Shown: positions 9,220-17,792 of the stretch, piece after piece
Layout of the letters: every line of letters begins with the position of its first letter
Position numbering within the stretch: position 1 is the first letter of the stretch
Assembly: GCA_003157015.1 (NCBI GenBank)
Contig: PMIJ01000133.1
Coordinates: forward strand, 1 to 61,019
Source of the DNA: Bacteroidales bacterium
GTDB lineage: Bacteria > Bacteroidota > Bacteroidia > Bacteroidales > VadinHA17
Direction: 5' to 3'
Length of the DNA: 61,019 nucleotides
Made by a program: the position numbers and the translations under genes
The notes under the pieces: generated by a model
The model's database searches: none
What the model was told of the DNA's origin: nothing
The model's input: only the letters and a program-made list of their open reading frames with translations

Positions 9220-9620
9220 GATATATTGTTCTTAAAGGTCATTGTAACTGAATTTCCTTTTGTATTGTATTCAATTTTATCTGCCAGATGTGACATCAGG
9301 TAAATCCCTCTTCCGTTCAACGCTTCGATATTTTCAGGAGTTGTCGGATCTGGTACTGCTTCCGGTTTGAACCCCGGACCTTCATCAGTAACTTTAATAT
9401 TTAGCAAACTATTTTTATAACTAATCTCTATTTCGACAATTTTTCCGGGGTTGGAATGGTTCCCATGTAAAATTGCGTTATTGACTGCTTCCATAGCCGA
9501 AACCATAATTTTACCATAATCGTCCTGCGATATCCCAATGGCTGCAGTTATTTCATCAATTGCATTTTCAACAACTCTTAAGTTTCCTACTGTGGACTCG
9601 ATCCTGATAATTTTGTACAT
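9216..9620 (-). CDS. RsbW-like ATP-binding regulatory protein (HATPase_c fold)
   Basis: A 134-residue single-domain protein of the GHKL/HATPase fold used by anti-sigma-factor serine kinases such as RsbW and SpoIIAB. The N-box is [13 protein letters not shown], followed by the G1 box VTDEGPGF and a G2-like GRGIYLM. Bacteroidota lack a classical sigma-B, so its partner is probably an anti-sigma antagonist (STAS-domain) protein or a PP2C phosphatase elsewhere; none lies nearby. It sits in the dut-to-mnmG gene block, overlaps ybeY by 4 bases and starts 57 bases after the upstream EnvC-like gene ends. Function beyond the fold is inference. Confidence 0.85.
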   Translation of the reverse strand: MYKIIRIESTVGNLRVVENAIDEITAAIGISQDDYGKIMVSAMEAVNNAILHGNHSNPGKIVEIEISYKNSLLNIKVTDEGPGFKPEAVPDPTTPENIEALNGRGIYLMSHLADKIEYNTKGNSVTMTFKNNIS

Positions 9621-9677
9621 AATTCCTTAACTGGCAAACATTATACTAAATTATTCTCTATTTGTTTCAAAATTCCA

Positions 9678-10874
9678 CTAATTTCTCGAAATCCACAATT
9701 CCGGGTCAAGCTTTTCCGGATCAAGCTTTTCTTTTTCTTCAAAGATCATAAATTTTAAAATAGCCTTATTCCCATTTGCCGTATCACAAAATACATTTCC
9801 TATTTCTTGTTTAGTATCTACTTTATCTCCTGCTTTGACCTTCAAATCTACAATATTTTCATACACTGTCAGGTACTTACCATGTCTAATAATAATAGTC
9901 ATATTTGCTCCTTTTATTAAAAACACTCTTGTAACTTCTCCTTTAAAAACACTTCTAACCGCTGTTTTTCCAAGACTTGTTATTTCAATTCCTATATTAT
10001 TTTCGGTCACATATTTCAGTACAGGATGCTGGTGAAGTCCAAACTGACTTGTAATAATTCCTCTTTCTACTGGCCATGGTAATCTGCCTTTGTTTTCCGC
10101 AAAATTTTCTCCAATTAGTCTTTGTTCGGGAGTATTAACAGACTTAACTGTTTTTTTTCTTTCTTCTTCAATAATCCTGTCAATTTCTTTTTCGATCTTC
10201 TCGGCTATTCTTCTTTTTTCTACTAATTCTTTTTGAAGTTGCTTTTCTTTCCGGCTAAGCGATTGTACTAAATTTTGCTTACTTTCCTGTTCAGCCAATA
10301 ATAATCCTTTTTGCTGTTCTTGCTTTGTCTTTAAATCAGATAATCTCTCCAAATCATTTTCTAATCTTTCCTTTGTAGTTTTAATCTCGTCTTTCAATTC
10401 CAAAATTATTTCTGACTCTTTTCTTCTGAACTTTGTAACCTGCTGCAAATATTTTAACCTCTTATAGCCCTGGTTGAAATCGCTGGCTGACAGAATATAA
10501 ACAAAATCGGGGTTTTCCTTTTGTGATTTATAAGAATTTATAACTGCTTTTGCATAATCATTTTTCAATATTACAAGGTCATTTTCCATTAATTCAATTG
10601 CAAGGTTATTAAGGTCTATTCTTTCATTCATAAGGCTTATTTCTTCCTTCATGCCTTTTATTACCGATTCTCTTAAATTTAGCTTATTTCCAATTATTTT
10701 CACTGCATTCATACTTTCCTCCTTCTTTTGTGATGTAGATTTAAGCATATTATCTACGTAGGTTATTTCATTCAAAGCTGCTTTTCTTTTCTCCTCCAGT
10801 TCCGCTTTTGTTTGAGAATAGATAGAGCTTATAATAATCCACAATAACATGTTTGTAAAAATCAAATATTTCAT
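9678..10874 (-). CDS. EnvC-like murein hydrolase activator (coiled coil + degenerate M23 domain)
   Basis: A predicted exported protein of 398 residues. Residues 1-20 form a signal peptide. Residues about 22-245 are a long charged coiled coil (SQKKEESMNAVK, ERLENDLERLSDLKTKQEQQ), and the last 130 residues are a LytM/M23-like domain. The domain shows GITSQFGLHQHPVLKYV and IIIRHGKYLTVYENI. The normal zinc-binding HxH is missing, since the segment has only one His, and the upstream Asp ligand position reads GIEI. Loss of zinc ligands is characteristic of EnvC, which activates amidases instead of cutting peptidoglycan, so a cell-division or wall-remodelling role is likely. Its start shares ATGA with the stop of the DUF4292 gene. 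Confidence 0.88.
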   Translation of the reverse strand: MKYLIFTNMLLWIIISSIYSQTKAELEEKRKAALNEITYVDNMLKSTSQKKEESMNAVKIIGNKLNLRESVIKGMKEEISLMNERIDLNNLAIELMENDLVILKNDYAKAVINSYKSQKENPDFVYILSASDFNQGYKRLKYLQQVTKFRRKESEIILELKDEIKTTKERLENDLERLSDLKTKQEQQKGLLLAEQESKQNLVQSLSRKEKQLQKELVEKRRIAEKIEKEIDRIIEEERKKTVKSVNTPEQRLIGENFAENKGRLPWPVERGIITSQFGLHQHPVLKYVTENNIGIEITSLGKTAVRSVFKGEVTRVFLIKGANMTIIIRHGKYLTVYENIVDLKVKAGDKVDTKQEIGNVFCDTANGNKAILKFMIFEEKEKLDPEKLDPELWISRN

Positions 10875-11635
10875 ACAAGCTCAATTAATTCATAACCTTT
10901 ACCCGGAACAAATTTTAGATTTCCATTCCAGGGTTTCACTATTTTTATAACCTTGATTCTAATCGATGTATTATATTGATAATCTTCTAATTCTATAGTT
11001 TCTGGAACTAAAATATACCCTATAATATGAAAGCGGTCATACTTGATTTTTACACCCGGTTGAACAAGATTATTAATCTGATTAACCAAAATTACTTTCC
11101 GTTTTTTACAATCGATACTATAATTTAAATCTACCCCCTTGACCTCACATTCTAATTTTAACCTGTCTTCAATACATTTATTGCCATTGTTTTTAAAATT
11201 TCCCTCAACTACCAGATCTCCGAAAATTAAAGGTAAGGTACTCATTGAAAATCCATACTTTTTTCTCAGATAGAAAGAGGTACCATAGTATTCTATTTGA
11301 TTAATTCTGTCATTAATCAATATTGTATCTTTTGATAAATATATTCTGGCACCTTCTATTCCGGATCTGCTCTTCAGACTAATAAGGTATTTGTCTGGTG
11401 CTTCAAATTTAATATTCGCAATAAATTTCTCTTTACCCTTATCATTATTTAGCTCAATTTCAGCCTTTTCTATAAAAAACCCCCCATTTGTAATATTCTG
11501 CTCGCTTACACTTTCTGCTATATTATCAGAAGTAAACCTATTTGTGTTATCAGGCTTTTCAACAATTACATTTCTGGTTACAGAACAACCTGCAATCAAA
11601 ATGCACTGAATCGATATAATAACTACTTTCCGCAA
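10871..11635 (-). CDS. DUF4292 family lipoprotein
   Basis: A 254-residue predicted lipoprotein. The N-terminus reads MRKVVIISIQCILIAGCSV, with lipobox IAGC. The body matches the Bacteroidota family DUF4292, with FIANIKFEAPDKYLISLKS and a SGIEGARIYLSKDTILINDR segment. That family resembles LolA/LolB-like lipoprotein-handling beta folds, so a role in outer-membrane lipoprotein handling is possible but inferred. The start is TTG at 11635, overlapping the stop of the TPR gene by 13 bases. The order TPR-DUF4292-EnvC is, to my knowledge, common in the phylum, which supports a shared envelope role. Confidence 0.85.
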   Translation of the reverse strand: MRKVVIISIQCILIAGCSVTRNVIVEKPDNTNRFTSDNIAESVSEQNITNGGFFIEKAEIELNNDKGKEKFIANIKFEAPDKYLISLKSRSGIEGARIYLSKDTILINDRINQIEYYGTSFYLRKKYGFSMSTLPLIFGDLVVEGNFKNNGNKCIEDRLKLECEVKGVDLNYSIDCKKRKVILVNQINNLVQPGVKIKYDRFHIIGYILVPETIELEDYQYNTSIRIKVIKIVKPWNGNLKFVPGKGYELIELV

Positions 11636-13350
11636 CTCTGGATCTCTTTTAATAAATCTGTTTTTGTACTATCAATTTGAAGAGCGATTTTCCAGTTTGC
11701 CACAGCTTCTTCACATTTTTTTTGCTTCTTCAATATGTAACCATAATGCTCATACCATACTGCATCTGTTTTATCACCCTTGTTAATAATTGATTCCATA
11801 ACTTTTGCAGCTTCCTTCAGTTTTCCTCGCTTATAAAGTACCCATCCGTACGTATCAAGGAATGTAGTATTTCCTTTGTCCTTTTCAATAACCCTTTTTG
11901 CCATCTCCTCCGCTTCCTTCAGATTTGAATTTTGCTCCGCCAGGTAATATGCATAATTGTTAATAACTGTCAGATCATCGCTGTTTATCTTCATAGCATT
12001 CCTGAAGGTTTCAAATGCTTTTATAAACTCTTTCATTCTGTAATATACATCCGCTCTCATTGTAAGTACTTGTACCATAAGGTCCTTATTGTCACCTGCC
12101 AGTATTTCAGCCTTTTTTAATTCTTCAAGTGCAACTGAATATTTACCCAATTCCAAAGCACCATTTGCGTAAAGCAGTTTTGCAGGCAGTGATGTATTAA
12201 ACTTCGTAGCACATTCTTCACCCCTGGCAACCAATTTATTATAATCTTTCATCTGTAAATAAACTACCAGAAGCTTTTCCCATGCGTAATAATTATCAGG
12301 ATTTATCTTAATTAATTCTTCCAGCCTCAGAGACGCATCTACCATTTTCTTTTCGTTCATCATCAACTCGGGTCTGAGAAGCGGAATAACATTGTCATCT
12401 TTATAATTTGCTTCTAAAATCATTAATGAAATTACCAGTTTTTCTTCAAATTCCTTATCAAGGTCAGGTGCCTCAATAACACGTGCCATCAGAGATATTT
12501 TGCTATCTTTCTCAACTTTCATATTAAGAACAAGAGTATTCAATAGCAGACTTAACTCTCTATACCGTTTATCAGTCAACAAAAATTCACAAAGCGCAAG
12601 CTGAACCTGCGGATCGTCGGGATTTCTCTCTAACAATTTATTATATACGTCAAATGCTTTCTGGTTCTCTCCCTTTCCCCTGTAAACATCAGCAAGAATA
12701 CCATTATACTGTATTTCGTCAGGGTATTCCTTCAGCAATGAGAGTGTCTTTGCCATTGCATCATCGTACTTACTCTCAGCGATAAGGTTCTTGATTGATG
12801 ACAGAGTAGAGGTTTCGTTTACTCCATATTTATTATCAAATGATTCAAAAATTGAATTAGCCTTGTCGTACTTCTTATCTTCAGAATAAAGATTTCCCAG
12901 AGTTAATTGAAGGTTTTCCTTTTCAGGGAAATATTTCACAGCCTTCTCATAATAAATTATTGAGCTGTCAATATTTTTTTCCTGATAATACAAACCTGCC
13001 AGCATTGTCAGATACCACATATTTTCTTCATCTATTGACAATGCTTTAGCTAAATATTGCTTACCATCCTTTAAATCTCCATTTGCCACTACAATTTGTG
13101 CCATCTGAAAATATGCAGCGTCACTTTCCGGGTTAATTTTTATACACTGTTCCAGATATTTAAGCGCATCCCCACCATTACCCAATAATTTTTGCTTGAT
13201 CCCTTCGACATATACTTCATTAAATGCAGCAGCATCGTAATTTGCTTTTAATCTTCCTTTTGTTGTCGATGTCATAAAATTTTTTGTACAGGAAGAGAGA
13301 TTCAAAATCGAACAGACTAAAAAAATGTAACCGATTTTATATTGTTTCAT
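11623..13350 (-). CDS. Tetratricopeptide-repeat lipoprotein
   Basis: A 575-residue predicted lipoprotein. The N-terminus MKQYKIGYIFLVCSILNLSSC ends in lipobox LSSC. The rest is made of TPR units of about 34 residues. Clear ones are AYFQMAQIVVANGDLKDGKQY, the unit around SSIIYYEKAVKYFPEKEN, the one around AFDVYNKLLERNPDDPQVQLA, and several near the C-terminus ending in EEAVANWKIALQID. TPR solenoids mediate protein-protein contact, so it is probably an envelope scaffold, not an enzyme. I chose the ATG at 13350; the open frame runs upstream into dut, but the 25 extra residues are basic and would destroy the signal peptide. It starts 2 bases after dut ends. Confidence 0.88.
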   Translation of the reverse strand: MKQYKIGYIFLVCSILNLSSCTKNFMTSTTKGRLKANYDAAAFNEVYVEGIKQKLLGNGGDALKYLEQCIKINPESDAAYFQMAQIVVANGDLKDGKQYLAKALSIDEENMWYLTMLAGLYYQEKNIDSSIIYYEKAVKYFPEKENLQLTLGNLYSEDKKYDKANSIFESFDNKYGVNETSTLSSIKNLIAESKYDDAMAKTLSLLKEYPDEIQYNGILADVYRGKGENQKAFDVYNKLLERNPDDPQVQLALCEFLLTDKRYRELSLLLNTLVLNMKVEKDSKISLMARVIEAPDLDKEFEEKLVISLMILEANYKDDNVIPLLRPELMMNEKKMVDASLRLEELIKINPDNYYAWEKLLVVYLQMKDYNKLVARGEECATKFNTSLPAKLLYANGALELGKYSVALEELKKAEILAGDNKDLMVQVLTMRADVYYRMKEFIKAFETFRNAMKINSDDLTVINNYAYYLAEQNSNLKEAEEMAKRVIEKDKGNTTFLDTYGWVLYKRGKLKEAAKVMESIINKGDKTDAVWYEHYGYILKKQKKCEEAVANWKIALQIDSTKTDLLKEIQSCGK

Positions 13351-13352
13351 AA

Positions 13353-13787
13353 TTATCTTTTTCCAATATGACCAAATCCTCCAGATCCTCTTTCCGATTC
13401 TAAAAGAATATCTACATCTTCCCATTCAGCTTTTTCATGTTTAGAAATATCCATCTGGCAAATTCTTTCCCCATCTTCAATAACAGAGCTTTTATCAGAT
13501 AAGTTCACAAGATTAATGCAAACTTCTCCACGGTAATCAACATCTATTGTTCCCGGAGAATTCAGAATTGTAATACCTTTTTTTATATCCAGTCCGCTTC
13601 CTGGTCTTATCTGCGCTTCATATCCTTCAGGAAATTCTAAAAACCACCCAGTCGGAACCATGACCCTTTCCATGGGTTTTAGAATTATTTTCTCTTCAAG
13701 ATTTGCCCATACGTCAATACCCGCAGAGGTTTTGGTTGAATATTCGGGAAGTTTATGTTTTGACTTTTTTATTACTCTAATCTTCAT
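13353..13787 (-). CDS. dut: Deoxyuridine 5'-triphosphate nucleotidohydrolase (dUTPase)
   Basis: Hydrolyses dUTP to dUMP and pyrophosphate, keeping uracil out of DNA and supplying the thymidylate precursor. The 144-residue protein has all five trimeric dUTPase motifs in order: [42 protein letters not shown] and the glycine-rich C-terminal arm [12 protein letters not shown] chose the ATG at 13787 (MKIRVIKKS), which gives normal family length; the frame extends 21 codons upstream. A good phylum-type promoter lies 37-63 bases before this start. It is the first gene of the leftward run to mnmG. Confidence 0.96.
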   Translation of the reverse strand: MKIRVIKKSKHKLPEYSTKTSAGIDVWANLEEKIILKPMERVMVPTGWFLEFPEGYEAQIRPGSGLDIKKGITILNSPGTIDVDYRGEVCINLVNLSDKSSVIEDGERICQMDISKHEKAEWEDVDILLESERGSGGFGHIGKR

Positions 13788-13823
13788 ATCAATATCACCT
13801 AAAATAATTCTAATCTTAAAAAA

Positions 13824-13850
13824 CAAATATACTGCTAATGCATTTACCAA
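13824..13850 (-). promoter_or_regulatory. Candidate promoter of the dut operon
   Basis: On the minus strand, TATATTTG at 13824-13831 matches TAnnTTTG exactly. A TTG at 13848-13850 lies 16 bases upstream of it, close to the expected -33 position. It would give a leader of about 30 bases before the dut ATG at 13787. Confidence 0.6.
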
Positions 13851-13905
13851 TACATTTTACTACTTGAATTGAATAAAATAATGCAATTTGAAAACCAATA
13901 TTTCC

Positions 13906-13933
13906 TTGTATCATCCAAAGTTAAATATCTTTG
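13906..13933 (+). promoter_or_regulatory. Candidate promoter of the ppi-pheS operon
   Basis: TATCTTTG at 13926-13933 matches TAnnTTTG exactly, with TTG at 13906-13908 and 17 bases between them. It lies 41 bases before the ATG at 13975 and faces away from the dut promoter in the same intergenic space. Confidence 0.6.
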
Positions 13934-13974
13934 TACTCTCAATAGCAAAACTTTATTAACCAATTTCGAAATTT

Positions 13975-14790
13975 ATGCGTCTCTATTCAAAAAAAATACT
14001 TTATCTGATTTTCTTCATGGTAACAGTTTCTTGTAATGCTCCCGGAGGGAATGAAACCACGACACTTCTGATTAAAACTACCCTTGGAGATATGAAGATT
14101 AAATTATACGACTCTACTCCTCATCACCGCGATAATTTTATCCAATTAGTAAATTCCGGATTTTATAATGACATTTCTTTTCATCGTATTATTAAAAATT
14201 TTATGATACAGGCGGGTGCTCCTTTATCTAAATCCGGTTCATTTAAGAATTTACCTGATACTATTAAAACCTACACAATTCCAGCTGAATTCAATAAACT
14301 TAATTTTCATAAGAAAGGAGCACTTGCTGCTGCACGTCAGGGCAATGACGTAAATCCTGAAATGAGATCTTCAGGAACCCAGTTCTATATTGTACAGGGA
14401 GTCAAACTAACTGATGATGAACTCAACCAGGCTGAACAACGGATAAACAGTAACATGAAGCAATACAAGTTTAACAATTTCCTAAAAGAAACTTCCGATA
14501 GTTTGCGACGTGCTGGAAAATCCTCTACAGATGCCGAAATCCAGGAGTTTGCCTCTATAAAAATGTTTCAGTTTCTCACCTCATATAAGGATTATAAAAT
14601 TTCCGAAGAACAGCGGAATGTTTATAAAACATCAGGAGGAACTCCCCGTCTGGATGGAACTTACACTGTATTTGGAGAGGTAATTGAAGGACTTGATATT
14701 ATTGATAAAATTGCTGAAGTTCAGACTGACAGCAATGACAAACCTCTTAATGATGTAAAGATTATTAAAATACAAATTTTAAAAAACTAA
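13975..14790 (+). CDS. Cyclophilin-type peptidylprolyl isomerase, lipoprotein
   Basis: A 271-residue predicted envelope prolyl isomerase. The N-terminus has a signal peptide with lipobox TVSC near residue 20. The cyclophilin fold starts at TTLGDMKIKLYD and includes NFIQLVNSGFYNDISFHRII, MIQAGAP and SSGTQFYIVQG, then TVFGEVIEGLDIIDKIA near the end. An insert of roughly 70 residues, rich in charged residues (TDDELNQAEQR to KDYKISEEQR), interrupts the domain between the QFYIVQG strand and the C-terminal strands, a layout common in Bacteroidota lipoprotein cyclophilins. pheS starts 7 bases after its stop, so the two are probably cotranscribed. Confidence 0.9.
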   Translation: MRLYSKKILYLIFFMVTVSCNAPGGNETTTLLIKTTLGDMKIKLYDSTPHHRDNFIQLVNSGFYNDISFHRIIKNFMIQAGAPLSKSGSFKNLPDTIKTYTIPAEFNKLNFHKKGALAAARQGNDVNPEMRSSGTQFYIVQGVKLTDDELNQAEQRINSNMKQYKFNNFLKETSDSLRRAGKSSTDAEIQEFASIKMFQFLTSYKDYKISEEQRNVYKTSGGTPRLDGTYTVFGEVIEGLDIIDKIAEVQTDSNDKPLNDVKIIKIQILKN

Positions 14791-14797
14791 TTTTTTA

Positions 14798-15838
14798 ATG
14801 CTTCAAAAAATTACAGAACTGTTACAAGAGGTTTCTTCTGTAACCTTAAAAAACACAGGGGATCTGGAACTATTCCGTTTGAAATTCCTTAGCAAAAAGG
14901 GCTTGCTTTCTGATCTTTTCGAAGATTTCAAAAATGTACCTCCTTCCTCAAAGAAAGAGATTGGTCAAAAACTGAATCTTTTAAAGCAGAATGCACAGGA
15001 AAAATATAATTCCCTTAAAACTGAACTTTCAAATCTCGAAGATATAACATCTTATACCGATCTTACAAGGCCTTCTTATCTTTATTCTCTCGGATCGCGG
15101 CATCCCATATCCATTGTAAGAAATGAACTCATAGATATATTTACAAGAATAGGCTTCACAGTTTCTGAAGGACCTGAAATTGAGGATGATGATCATGTTT
15201 TTACAAAACTTAATTTTGCTCCCGAGCATCCTGCACGGGATATGCAGGATACTTTTTATATCTCCAGACTTTCATCTGAAGACTCCAGTCCCCGGGATAT
15301 TTTACTTCGTACTCATACATCGTCGGTACAGGTAAGGGTGATGCAAAATCAAAAACCTCCCATCAGGACAATCTCTCCGGGTAGGGTTTTTCGTAATGAA
15401 GCTATCTCGGCTCGTGCACATTGTATATTCCATCAGGTAGAAGGTTTATATATAGATGAAAATGTGTCGTTTGCCGATCTCAGACAAACTCTGCTGTTTT
15501 TTGCCAGGGAGATGTTCGGAAAAGAAACTGAAATAAGGCTAAGGCCTTCGTATTTCCCTTTCACGGAGCCTTCTGCAGAAATGGATGTCAGCTGCAAGAT
15601 TTGTGGCGGAAAAGGCTGTAACGTTTGTAAACATACAGGTTGGCTTGAAGTTTTAGGTTGCGGAATGGTGCATCCTAATGTGCTTGAAGCCTGCAGTATC
15701 GATAGCAGGAAATATACAGGATTTGCTTTCGGGATGGGTATTGAACGTGTAGCTATGCTCAAGTATGGAGTCAATGATCTGCGACTGTATTTTGAAAATG
15801 ATTTAAGATTTTTAGATCAGTTTAAAAGTGCATTTTAA
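14798..15838 (+). CDS. pheS: Phenylalanine--tRNA ligase alpha subunit
   Basis: Catalytic subunit of the alpha2beta2 enzyme that charges tRNA-Phe. The 346-residue protein has an N-terminal coiled-coil arm (residues about 1-90) and class II synthetase motifs: GPEIEDDDHVFTKLNF, the motif 2 region VFRNEAISARAHCIFHQVEG, and motif 3 GFAFGMGIERVAMLKYGVND. It also carries a four-cysteine cluster, CKICGGKGCNVC, just before GCGMVHPNVLEA, a feature of the long bacterial PheS branch. The beta-subunit gene pheT is not adjacent; a Crp/Fnr-type gene follows instead. Confidence 0.96.
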   Translation: MLQKITELLQEVSSVTLKNTGDLELFRLKFLSKKGLLSDLFEDFKNVPPSSKKEIGQKLNLLKQNAQEKYNSLKTELSNLEDITSYTDLTRPSYLYSLGSRHPISIVRNELIDIFTRIGFTVSEGPEIEDDDHVFTKLNFAPEHPARDMQDTFYISRLSSEDSSPRDILLRTHTSSVQVRVMQNQKPPIRTISPGRVFRNEAISARAHCIFHQVEGLYIDENVSFADLRQTLLFFAREMFGKETEIRLRPSYFPFTEPSAEMDVSCKICGGKGCNVCKHTGWLEVLGCGMVHPNVLEACSIDSRKYTGFAFGMGIERVAMLKYGVNDLRLYFENDLRFLDQFKSAF

Positions 15839-15861
15839 TTAAATTGAACATTTAAATAACG

Positions 15862-15883
15862 ATTGTGTTACTCTTTGCACAAT
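15862..15883. promoter_or_regulatory. Inverted repeat overlapping the likely promoter of the Crp/Fnr gene
   Basis: ATTGTG at 15862-15867 and CACAAT at 15878-15883 are perfect inverted arms with 10 bases between. The spacer contains TACTCTTTG, a near match to the -7 promoter element with one extra base. The repeat ends 15 bases before the regulator's start codon, so it is a candidate autoregulatory operator. Confidence 0.45.
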
Positions 15884-15898
15884 AATTAAGGGGATGAA

Positions 15899-16609
15899 AT
15901 GAAACAGCAAGAAATTCACGTACCGCTATGTGACAGTTGCTCCCTGGAGACAGGGTCGATTTTCAAGTATCTTACTCCTGATGAAGTTGATGCTCTTAAC
16001 TTTGAAAAGGATTTCCGGCATTACAAACGTGGCGATATTCTTTATCAGGAAGGTAACCGGATAAGCGGATTTTTCTGCATCCACAGAGGTATTATTAAAG
16101 TATTTAAAACAGGTTTTGACGGTAAAGAACAAATAATCAGATTTGCCAAGAAGGGAGATATTATTGCATACCGTAGTGTCCTTAGCAATGAGCTTGCATG
16201 TACTTCAGCTAAAGTTATCGAAGATTGCCAGGTTTGCTTTATTCCTTCAGAAATCCTCATATCATTTATTAAAACCAATCCATCATACGCTATTGAATTG
16301 CTCAAGCTTGCCTGTCATGAATTAGGTGAAGCTAATTCGTTTATAACTGATATTGCTCAGAAGACTGTCAGGGAACGTCTTGCAGAAGTTCTGCTTTTTC
16401 TTGTAAATGATTTTGGTCTGGATAACGATAGCTATCTGAATATCTCACTTACTCGTGAAGAACTAGCTAACATAGTCGGCACCGCTACAGAATCAGTCAT
16501 AAGACTATTGTCAGAGTTTAAATCAGACAAACTTGTCGAGCTCAATGGTAGAAAAATCAAGATTCTGAATACAAAAGGTCTTGAAAAGATCAGCAATGTG
16601 TTTAATTAA
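15899..16609 (+). CDS. Crp/Fnr family transcriptional regulator
   Basis: A 236-residue cytosolic regulator. The N-terminal half is a cyclic-nucleotide-binding-type beta barrel (FRHYKRGDILYQEGNRISGF, then FDGKEQIIRFAKKGDIIAY), followed by a dimer helix. The C-terminal winged helix has the family signature LTREELANIVGTATESVIRLL near residues 184-204. Cysteines near the N-terminus (C11 and C14, in PLCDSCS) recall Fnr-type redox sensors, but the full four-cysteine [4Fe-4S] set of E. coli Fnr is not evident, so redox sensing is uncertain. It is 60 bases after pheS and may have its own promoter. Confidence 0.92.
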   Translation: MKQQEIHVPLCDSCSLETGSIFKYLTPDEVDALNFEKDFRHYKRGDILYQEGNRISGFFCIHRGIIKVFKTGFDGKEQIIRFAKKGDIIAYRSVLSNELACTSAKVIEDCQVCFIPSEILISFIKTNPSYAIELLKLACHELGEANSFITDIAQKTVRERLAEVLLFLVNDFGLDNDSYLNISLTREELANIVGTATESVIRLLSEFKSDKLVELNGRKIKILNTKGLEKISNVFN

Positions 16610-16704
16610 GAGACCCCAAAAGGAAACACAGTTCAGAGAGTCTTAGTTCCTGAATATGAATCGAATAAAAAAAGAAATATTTGACAATTCCGTTCTATGA
16701 TTTT

Positions 16705-16731
16705 GAGATTCCTCACTTCGTTCGGAATCTC
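16705..16731. terminator. Stem-loop between convergent crp-like gene and ruvB
   Basis: GAGATTCC and GGAATCTC form a perfect 8-base-pair stem around an 11-base loop. It lies between the ends of the rightward Crp/Fnr gene and leftward ruvB. No long T-run follows on either strand. It may act as a bidirectional terminator, or be one of the common dispersed GATTCCTCACTTCG-type palindromes. Confidence 0.5.
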
Positions 16732-16754
16732 CTTATTAATAAAACAAAATTATT

Positions 16755-17780
16755 TCAAAACAGCGTTCCTGGCATTTCGCGTCCAAACTGTTTTCCCAGA
16801 TGTTTATAGGCATGTTCGGTTGCTTCACGTCCCCTGGGCGTTCTTTTAAGATATCCTTCTTTTATAAGAAAAGGCTCATAAACTTCCTCAATTGTCCCGC
16901 TTTCTTCACCCACAGCTGTAGAGATTGTATTCAGCCCGACAGGCCCGCCCTGGAATTTATCGATTATTACTGATAGAATTCTGTTATCCATTTCATCCAG
17001 TCCATGCTGATCAATATTCAGGGCTTTGAGGCCATACATTGTAATATCAATATCAATTTCTCCTGTACCTTTTACCTGTGCAAAATCTCTTACTCTCCTA
17101 AGCAGGGCATTTGCAATTCTTGGGGTTCCTCTGCTTCTCCTGGCAATTTCGATTGCTGCCTCTTCTTCAATTTTAATATTAAGAATACCCGCTGATCTTT
17201 TCACTATACCTCTAAGTATCTCATGATCATAATATTCCAGATGGAATTTAATTCCAAATCTTGCTCTTAACGGACTGGTAAGCAGCCCTGAACGTGTTGT
17301 AGCTCCTATCAGAGTAAAGCTATTAAGTGTTAATTGGACACTTCTTGCACTCGGACCCTTATCAATCATTATGTCAATCTGGAAATCTTCCATAGCGGAA
17401 TACAGGTATTCTTCAACAACCGGACTCAGGCGGTGAATTTCATCAATAAACAGCACATCTCCTTCCTGAAGGTTTGTGAGCAATCCTGCCAGATCACCCG
17501 GTTTATCCAGAACTGGTCCCGACGTAACTCGGAGATTTACGTTAAGTTCGTTGGCGATTATAGTTGCAAGAGTTGTTTTGCCTAATCCCGGAGGGCCATG
17601 CAACAGAACATGATCGAGAGATTCTCCCCTTTGTCTTGCAGCAGTTACAAATACAATCAGGTTTTCAATTACCTGTTTCTGCCCTTTAAAATCGCTGAAA
17701 TTTAATGGCCTTAACTGTTTCTCGAACTCTTTATCATTGGGAGTGATAATATCTTTTCTGATGTTAATATTTTCTTCCAT
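16755..17780 (-). CDS. ruvB: Holliday junction branch migration ATPase RuvB
   Basis: Hexameric AAA+ motor that drives branch migration of Holliday junctions with RuvA. The 341-residue protein has Walker [13 protein letters not shown] near residue 64, Walker [10 protein letters not shown], sensor 1 [11 protein letters not shown], and the C-terminal winged-helix domain with [20 protein letters not shown] and [17 protein letters not shown]. It is normal length. It starts 12 bases after the upstream ywqK-like gene ends and is the last gene of the nadA-ywqK-ruvB run. ruvA is not nearby. Confidence 0.97.
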   Translation of the reverse strand: MEENINIRKDIITPNDKEFEKQLRPLNFSDFKGQKQVIENLIVFVTAARQRGESLDHVLLHGPPGLGKTTLATIIANELNVNLRVTSGPVLDKPGDLAGLLTNLQEGDVLFIDEIHRLSPVVEEYLYSAMEDFQIDIMIDKGPSARSVQLTLNSFTLIGATTRSGLLTSPLRARFGIKFHLEYYDHEILRGIVKRSAGILNIKIEEEAAIEIARRSRGTPRIANALLRRVRDFAQVKGTGEIDIDITMYGLKALNIDQHGLDEMDNRILSVIIDKFQGGPVGLNTISTAVGEESGTIEEVYEPFLIKEGYLKRTPRGREATEHAYKHLGKQFGREMPGTLF

Positions 17781-17792
17781 AAATCAAAGTAA

